Below, in pieces: positions 59,301-64,000 of a DNA stretch of 64,000 bases. A program made the position numbers and the translations under genes. The notes beneath the pieces are model-generated. The model had not been told where the DNA came from and searched no databases. It saw only the letters and a list, made by a program, of their open reading frames with translations. Every line of letters begins with the position of its first letter. The first letter of the stretch is position 1. Source of the stretch: an uncultured Ruminococcus sp. (GTDB lineage: Bacteria > Bacillota > Clostridia > Oscillospirales > Acutalibacteraceae); contig CATXZD010000006.1 of the NCBI GenBank assembly GCA_958403905.1, forward strand, positions 102,586 through 166,585, written 5' to 3'.

Positions 59301-59660
59301 GACGGTAATATATAAGTTCCATCTATATCCGTAATACACCTAATTTATATAGGAGCAACACAAAGGTTGTTCCCAACAGTTGTTCATATGATGTGTATAT
59401 TTTTAGATTTAACGCTGTACTACAATTGAAAATTAAACATTTCTGTATTGCCGTAGGGGATGGCATCCCTGACATCCCGAAACATTACCGATATATCAAC
59501 GCAAATTTCGCAAACAAACTTTTCCAAACAACACGCACTATTACAAATTCGGAGCGAAGCGACCCTCAATTGTTATTTGTTAATTGTTAATTGTATTTTC
59601 CCCGAGAAACCGAGTTATAATTTATATCCGACTTACAATATGGCGAATTAAAATAAATGC

Positions 59661-59689
59661 TTGACAAGTCGGAAATCTCTTTATATAAT
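59661..59689 (+). promoter_or_regulatory. Promoter of the leuA leader
   Basis: TTGACA (59661-59666) and TATAAT (59684-59689) are spaced 17 bases, a perfect sigma-A match. Confidence 0.88.
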
Positions 59690-59695
59690 AGAAAT

Positions 59696-59985
59696 AACAG
59701 AATAATCCCCTTAAAAACAATGACGGGAACAAGATATAAGCCTTTCAGGCAAAGAGAGTCGGCGGTTGGTGTAAGCCGATACGGAGGTTTATATGCATAG
59801 CTCATCCCTGAGTTTTTTGTGCGAAAGCTTGAGCCGTAGTGCAAAACGCCGGACTGCGTTATCGGTCGGGACTTTGTTGGAAGTCCTTAAGGGCTGTATG
59901 GTGACGTACAGCTGAAATTGGGTGGTACCACGATTTTATTCGTCCCTTTGGCAATTTTCAAGGTTGCTTTTGAGGGGCTTTTTTT
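59696..59985 (+). ncRNA. T-box riboswitch, leucine specifier, upstream of leuA
   Basis: T-box RNAs sense uncharged tRNA and antiterminate. Present are stem I with AGAGAGTCGGCGGTTGG, the specifier region AGCTCATCCCTGAG in which CTC (59801-59803) is a leucine codon, the T-box bulge GGGTGGTACCACG (59920-59932), and a terminator stem starting CGTCCC with loop side GAGGGGC and TTTTTTT (59942-59985). The canonical bulge is followed by CGCG; here it is CACG. The specifier fits the leuA gene downstream, so leucine starvation should raise expression. Confidence 0.93.
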
Positions 59986-60060
59986 GTGTGAATTTTTAAT
60001 AATACTAATCTATTACTTTTCATACCACATTTTGTAGATTAGTACAAGGAGGCTATTGGT

Positions 60061-61737
60061 ATGAAACCGTCTTTTGAAAAGTACATTCCTTTCAAACAAA
60101 TTGACATTCCCGACAGAACATGGCCCAACAAGACCATTACAAAAGCTCCTATATGGTGCAGTGTTGACCTTCGTGACGGAAATCAGGCTCTTGTTGACCC
60201 GATGAATCTTGAGGAAAAGCTTGAGTTTTTCCACGCTCTTTGCGATATGGGATTTAAGGAAATTGAAATCGGATTCCCGAGCGCGTCGGAAACAGAGTAC
60301 GAAATCTGTCGTGAGCTTATTGAAAAAAACCACATTCCCGACGACGTTACAATTCAGGTGCTCGTTCAGGCGAGAGAACACCTTATCCGCAAGACATTTG
60401 AGGCGGTTAAGGGTGCAAAAAACGTAATCGTTCACTTCTACAACTCAACCTCAACGCTCCAGAGAAAGGTTGTTTTCAAAACCGATATGGACGGCGTTAC
60501 AAAAATTGCAGTTGAGGGTGCAAAGCTGATTAAACAGCTCATTGACGAATATGACGGCGACACAAATTTCCGACTTGAGTATTCTCCCGAAAGCTTCAGC
60601 GGTACAGAGATGGACAATGCCGTTGACATCTGCGACAAGGTTATGGAGGCTCTAGGATCTACAAAGGAAAATCCTGTTATCCTCAACCTGCCGAACACTG
60701 TTGAAATGTGCACACCGAATACATTTGCAGATCAGATTGAATACTTTATAAGACACCTCAAAAACAGAGAAGCCTCTATCATCAGCGTTCATCCCCACAA
60801 CGACCGCGGCTGTGGTGTTGCGGCAGGCGAGCTTGCACTGCTTGCAGGTGCTGACCGTGTTGAGGGTACACTCTTCGGCAACGGCGAACGCACGGGCAAT
60901 ATGGACATTGTTACAATGGGACTTAATATGTTTACACAGGGTGTTGACCCGAAACTTGATTTTTCAAATCTGCCAAAGCTCCGTGAAATTTACGAGAGAT
61001 GCACTAATATGAAAATCGACCCTCGTCAGCCATATATCGGCGAACTTGTATTTACTGCATTTTCAGGTTCGCATCAGGACGCTATCAACAAGGGTATGAA
61101 GTATATGCGTGAAAGCAAAACGGATATGTGGGAAATTCCGTATCTTCCCATTGACCCCGCCGACGTTGGCAGAGAATACGAGCCGATTATCAGAATCAAC
61201 TCGCAGTCAGGCAAAGGCGGCGCTGCGTTTGTTATGAGCAACAACTTCGGCTACGATTTGCCAAAGCGTATGCACCCTGAATTTTCAAAACTTGTTCAGG
61301 CAAAATGTGAAGCACTTGAGCGTGAGCTTATCCCGAAGGAGCTTTTTGAGGTATTCGAGCAAAATTATCTCAATCATCCTATGAAGTATAGGCTTACAAA
61401 GAGAAAAATTTATGAAGAAAGCGAAAACGGCAGAGATTACGTTCACTTCAAAGGCAGAATGGTTATTGACGACAGTGACGAGGTTATATTAAGCGGAGTC
61501 GGCAATGGTCCGATTGACGCATTCTTTAACGCAATCAAAGCAGTCGGTCTTGATAAGTACGAGTTTATTTCCTACAGCCAGCATGCAATTTCGCAAGGCT
61601 CTGACTCAAAGGCTGTTTCATACATTGAACTTAAAAAGCCGGACGGAAAGAACATTTTTGGTATCGGAACTGATTCAAACGTAAACGTTGCCTCCGTTTT
61701 GGGCGTGTTAAACGCTATCAACAGAGCAGAATCATAA
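60061..61737 (+). CDS. leuA: 2-isopropylmalate synthase
   Basis: LeuA condenses 2-ketoisovalerate with acetyl-CoA, the first step of leucine synthesis. The 558-residue product is the long form: DRTWPNKTITKAPIWCSVDLRDGNQAL gives the metal- and substrate-binding start of the catalytic barrel, SVHPHNDRGCGVAAGE the His-x-His metal site, and LFGNGERTGNMDIVTM follows. The C-terminal domain (about 440-558) is the leucine-binding regulatory part. AGGAGG precedes the ATG. Only leuA is on this transcript before a hairpin; leuBCD are not in the window. Feedback by leucine adds to the T-box control. Confidence 0.96.
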   Translation: MKPSFEKYIPFKQIDIPDRTWPNKTITKAPIWCSVDLRDGNQALVDPMNLEEKLEFFHALCDMGFKEIEIGFPSASETEYEICRELIEKNHIPDDVTIQVLVQAREHLIRKTFEAVKGAKNVIVHFYNSTSTLQRKVVFKTDMDGVTKIAVEGAKLIKQLIDEYDGDTNFRLEYSPESFSGTEMDNAVDICDKVMEALGSTKENPVILNLPNTVEMCTPNTFADQIEYFIRHLKNREASIISVHPHNDRGCGVAAGELALLAGADRVEGTLFGNGERTGNMDIVTMGLNMFTQGVDPKLDFSNLPKLREIYERCTNMKIDPRQPYIGELVFTAFSGSHQDAINKGMKYMRESKTDMWEIPYLPIDPADVGREYEPIIRINSQSGKGGAAFVMSNNFGYDLPKRMHPEFSKLVQAKCEALERELIPKELFEVFEQNYLNHPMKYRLTKRKIYEESENGRDYVHFKGRMVIDDSDEVILSGVGNGPIDAFFNAIKAVGLDKYEFISYSQHAISQGSDSKAVSYIELKKPDGKNIFGIGTDSNVNVASVLGVLNAINRAES

Positions 61738-61754
61738 AAAATTGTCCTGACAAT

Positions 61755-61792
61755 AGACCCCCTTATTGCTGTTTTTAGCAATAAGGGGGTCT
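61755..61792. terminator. Strong hairpin between leuA and the SASP gene
   Basis: A perfect 16-base-pair stem AGACCCCCTTATTGCT/AGCAATAAGGGGGTCT lies between convergent genes. T-runs are a short distance away on both sides, so it probably ends both transcripts. Confidence 0.7.
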
Positions 61793-61833
61793 GCACATAA
61801 ATTTATTTTTTTGTGCGGTTAAATAAGATTTTC

Positions 61834-62031
61834 TTATTTCATACTATTTTCGTATGACTCAATCATCTTTTTAACCATCTGACCGCCTACGGAGCCTGCT
61901 TCTCTTGCGGAAATGTCGCCGTTATATCCCTGCTTGAGGTTCACGCCTACTTCGTTTGCGCATTCCATCTTGAAACGCTCCATTGCTTCCTTTGCCTGAG
62001 GCACGTTAAGCTGATTGTTATTACTTGACAT
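61834..62031 (-). CDS. Small acid-soluble spore protein, alpha/beta type
   Basis: SASPs coat and protect spore DNA. The 65-residue protein has the family core ECANEVGVNL and DISAREAGSVGGQMVKKMIE, including the germination protease (GPR) site region. An N-terminal VPQAKEAMERFKME helix is present. AAGGAG precedes the ATG. It is expected to be made only in the forespore under sigma-G; I did not identify the promoter. With spoVT it marks a spore former. Confidence 0.95.
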   Translation of the reverse strand: MSSNNNQLNVPQAKEAMERFKMECANEVGVNLKQGYNGDISAREAGSVGGQMVKKMIESYENSMK

Positions 62032-62249
62032 AATTTGTTTTCTCCTTTTTTCAAAACTTTTAAATTATTTTTATATTAAAGCGGCTTTTTGACTTCTCAA
62101 TTTGTTGCCGCAATAGTATTGTTCGCTTCAAATTCTAAAATATAATTTGTAATTTTTTCAAGTTTTTAAAAAGAATTTTCAAATTAAATCACTTAAGAAA
62201 ACAAGCAAGAAAATAAGCAAGTTGTTGATAATTACAATCCGATTTGTTA

Positions 62250-62846
62250 CTATTCCTCTCTTCGCTCGGCAAAATATATACCGTATTTTTTATAATCCTC
62301 GGGAATAGAATATATATCCTTGCCGTCAATTTCATATATTTCGCTTTCCCCGTAATAATCCTCCGAAAATGTGTTCCATGCGGTAACTAAATTATCTGTT
62401 TTTGTGATATTGTGATTCTTAAGAAAAGACTCATACTTTTCTGGATTCTTTGTATAAACTGTCATTACATTATATTTATCAAGCAATATTTCTTCTTTGC
62501 TTTCGTGACCGCCAAATCCGAAGCAATTCATTCCGTCATCAATCAGCAAATCTCCTACATCCATAAGAATGGCTTTTGCTTTTTCTTGACTGCAACCGTC
62601 AATATAGAAAACATCCTTATGTCTGCCTATTAATTCACCGTTTTCATCTTTAGGTTCATCATTCCAATTTGTAGGTAACTCTAAAATAAAGAACAGCCAT
62701 TCATCGTGCATATCAATAAATTCAAGCATCATATTCATTATTTTATCCGTACCTACATTTGCAACAATTCTGTTTTCTTGAATCTCATATTGTTCTGTTA
62801 ACTTTTCGGGGAAAGGAACAGAACAACATTTTTTCATTTTCAGCAT
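62250..62846 (-). CDS. Uncharacterised soluble protein
   Basis: I do not recognise the family. From the ATG at 62846 (MLKMKKCCSVPFPEKL; GAGGAGG five bases upstream) the protein is 198 residues, acidic and mixed alpha/beta, with MHDEWLFFILELPTNWNDE, HKDVFYIDGCSQEKAKAIL, FGFGGHESKEEILLDKYNVM and SEDYYGESEIYEIDG. There is no signal peptide or membrane span. Size and acidity resemble immunity proteins of polymorphic-toxin loci, but no toxin gene is near, so this is only a resemblance. A frame from 62891 lacks a ribosome site. Confidence 0.65.
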   Translation of the reverse strand: MLKMKKCCSVPFPEKLTEQYEIQENRIVANVGTDKIMNMMLEFIDMHDEWLFFILELPTNWNDEPKDENGELIGRHKDVFYIDGCSQEKAKAILMDVGDLLIDDGMNCFGFGGHESKEEILLDKYNVMTVYTKNPEKYESFLKNHNITKTDNLVTAWNTFSEDYYGESEIYEIDGKDIYSIPEDYKKYGIYFAERREE

Positions 62847-62893
62847 ATTTACCTCCTCGTCACAGACATATTTTTCTATTTCTATTTTCATAT

Positions 62894-63412
62894 TTAGTAG
62901 TCATTAACAAACGCTAATATTTTTCTTGCAGTATCCAAGCTCACCTTGCTTGTATCTTCATTTTTAAGAAATGCATTTACATTTCCGGGATTCAGATTCA
63001 GCTCTTTATATATACGATAATTCGTTACACATTTAGCCTGTTTAACTTCTGAAATTCTCCTACACATCATTATTTTAAGTCTGTCTTCCTGTTCCTTATG
63101 ATTTCGCTGGTATAGGAAATTATTATAAACCGTTGTGTATTCACTCAGGCTGTCATTCTGTAAATAGGTTCCCACATTATCGTCATTAAGTCCTTTAAGC
63201 TTTTCGCAGGAGCTGTTCAGATAATCGAATTTTTTTAATAACTTACTTCTCAGATTTTCTTCTGTGTACATCACCAGATACAAACTTAACACATCTTTTA
63301 ATCTTGCGTTGCTATAGGCAAGCTGAGAGAAAGCATAAAGAGAGGTGCTGTTGAAGCCTGATAATACCTGAAACTGTGAAAGCAGGTAACCTTTGAATGT
63401 TAATTCTCTCAT
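62894..63412 (-). CDS. Putative helix-turn-helix protein
   Basis: The 172-residue protein has a helical N-terminal part and a C-terminal stretch (about 128-170: CVTNYRIYKELNLNPGNVNAFLKN, then KVSLDTARKILAFV) that reads as a Cro/XRE-like helix-turn-helix. Proteins ending in this way are common in Clostridia and are annotated as putative regulators; function is not known. AGGAGAG precedes the ATG at 63412. Its stop is close to the next gene's start at 62846, so they may be one operon. Confidence 0.7.
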   Translation of the reverse strand: MRELTFKGYLLSQFQVLSGFNSTSLYAFSQLAYSNARLKDVLSLYLVMYTEENLRSKLLKKFDYLNSSCEKLKGLNDDNVGTYLQNDSLSEYTTVYNNFLYQRNHKEQEDRLKIMMCRRISEVKQAKCVTNYRIYKELNLNPGNVNAFLKNEDTSKVSLDTARKILAFVNDY

Positions 63413-63726
63413 TTGAATCTCTCCTTATAGTTTTCATAATTTGATTTCAATGCATTGGCATCAAAATCGGTAAACTAACTTATATTTTCGATCTGTAAAA
63501 ACCTGTTTAATATTAAATCTATCAATGTTTCTTACTTAAATTGTTTTTTCAATAATAGTATTATTATATCATCATTATATTAATATAAATTTCTTTTGTC
63601 AATGTCATACTCTCATTTATATTTTAAAAATTTACCAAGCAATACACTCGAAAATCGCATTGTCTTTTTCAGATTTCGCAGTTGTATCACCACATAATTA
63701 TTATTGGTGCCAGAATTTAAAGAAAT

Positions 63727-63766
63727 ATCCCCGAAAGGCTGAGTGTGATTTTTGCCTTTCGGGGAT
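63727..63766. terminator. Hairpin upstream of the tRNA cluster
   Basis: A perfect 13-base-pair stem ATCCCCGAAAGGC/GCCTTTCGGGGAT. On the minus strand it is followed by ATTTCTTT, so it may end read-through from the tRNA genes. The rest of 63413-63726 is AT-rich and gene-free. Confidence 0.55.
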
Positions 63767-63832
63767 TGGTGTATATTATTTAATTATGCCTTAAAAATTT
63801 CTTTTACGCTCGGCTTCAAGTCCATATCCGCA

Positions 63833-63860
63833 AACCAAAAAAATGCACCCTTTCGGGTGC
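63833..63860 (-). terminator. Terminator of the tRNA-Gly/tRNA-Phe transcript
   Basis: On the minus strand GCACCC-GAAA-GGGTGC is followed by ATTTTTTT, directly after tRNA-Gly. A T-run on the other side makes it bidirectional. Confidence 0.88.
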
Positions 63861-63865
63861 TTTTT

Positions 63866-63941
63866 TGGAGCGGATGACGGGGCTCGAACCCGCTACCTCC
63901 ACCTTGGCAAGGTGGCGCTCTACCAGATGAGCTACATCCGC
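63866..63941 (-). tRNA. tRNA-Gly (anticodon GCC)
   Basis: A full cloverleaf of 76 bases: acceptor GCGGATG/CATCCGC, D arm AGCTCATCTGGTAGAGC, anticodon loop TTGCCAA (anticodon GCC), T arm GCGGGTTCGAGCCCCGT, and an encoded CCA. It reads GGC and GGU. Confidence 0.96.
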
Positions 63942-63947
63942 GTTTAT

Positions 63948-64000
63948 TGGTGCCTCCGGACGGAATCGAACCATCGACACGGGGATTTTCAGTCCCCTGC
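63948..64000 (-). tRNA. tRNA-Phe (anticodon GAA), 3' part, cut by window edge
   Basis: The visible 53 bases cover the anticodon arm (GGGGA-CTGAAAA-TCCCC, anticodon GAA), the T arm with GGTTCGATTCC, acceptor 3' strand GGAGGCA and encoded CCA. The 5' half lies past base 64000. It is six bases upstream of tRNA-Gly in the same transcript. Confidence 0.92.

Noticed and set aside
59393..59844. Short frames in the leuA upstream spacer and leader
   Set aside because: They fall in repeats or inside the T-box and lack ribosome sites.

Overview
The window is a chromosome segment of a spore-forming, starch-degrading gut Firmicute, most likely Ruminococcus bromii or a close relative (Clostridia, Ruminococcaceae/Oscillospiraceae). 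This rests on moderate-to-low GC, strong AGGAGG ribosome sites, sigma-A promoters, SpoVT and an alpha/beta SASP, the ctsR-mcsA-mcsB-clpC operon, a V-type ATPase, and several secreted proteins with starch-binding modules (CBM25, CBM26) and dockerins like those of the R. bromii amylosome. The species call is inference.

Layout. 1-2324 (minus): phoH, ybeY, dgkA and the start of era. 2609-5048 (plus): ylxM-ffh-rpsP-khpA with promoter and terminator. 5063-6881 (minus): an Lsa-type ABC-F ribosome-protection gene with a complete attenuation leader (promoter, six-residue leader peptide, terminator hairpin). 6904-10704: a lipoprotein alkaline phosphatase and a polar amino-acid ABC transporter. 10787-11030: dispersed palindromic repeats. 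11147-18025: a Wzy/O-antigen-ligase-like membrane protein, a TetR regulator with an RND pump that carries a large coiled-coil insertion, and a YbjQ protein. 18101-18577: YbaK deacylase. 18784-27456: a nine-gene V-type ATPase operon with Na+-type ligands in its rotor subunit. 27503-32354: clpC-mcsB-mcsA-ctsR behind a promoter covered by CtsR boxes. 32444-34128: an ASCH-GNAT fusion and spoVT.

34241-38304 (minus) is a starch-use operon: a secreted CBM26-CBM26-dockerin protein followed by a secreted CBM26-GH13 alpha-amylase. Two more dockerin proteins lie at 43899-44777 and 55587-56243. The second is next to a secreted HEFMH metalloprotease. A 1185-residue papain-like cysteine protease (45464-49021) carries three CBM25 starch-binding modules and four Ig-like modules. 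It sits among palindromic repeats beside a broken integrase. Together these suggest that protein hydrolysis is directed to starch granules or to the amylosome itself.

Housekeeping genes fill the rest: rarA, glyA, dusB, a PyrE-like protein with an altered PRPP loop, an M18 aminopeptidase, DUF951-prfA-sua5-coaE-lytic transglycosylase, a DUF2493 protein beside a tiny ribbon-helix-helix protein, a leucine T-box with leuA, an SASP, and two unassigned genes. tRNA-Arg(ACG), tRNA-Gly(GCC) and a partial tRNA-Phe(GAA) are present. A likely standalone structured RNA of about 180 nt (49616-49795) has an ideal promoter and terminator; I could not assign it to a family.
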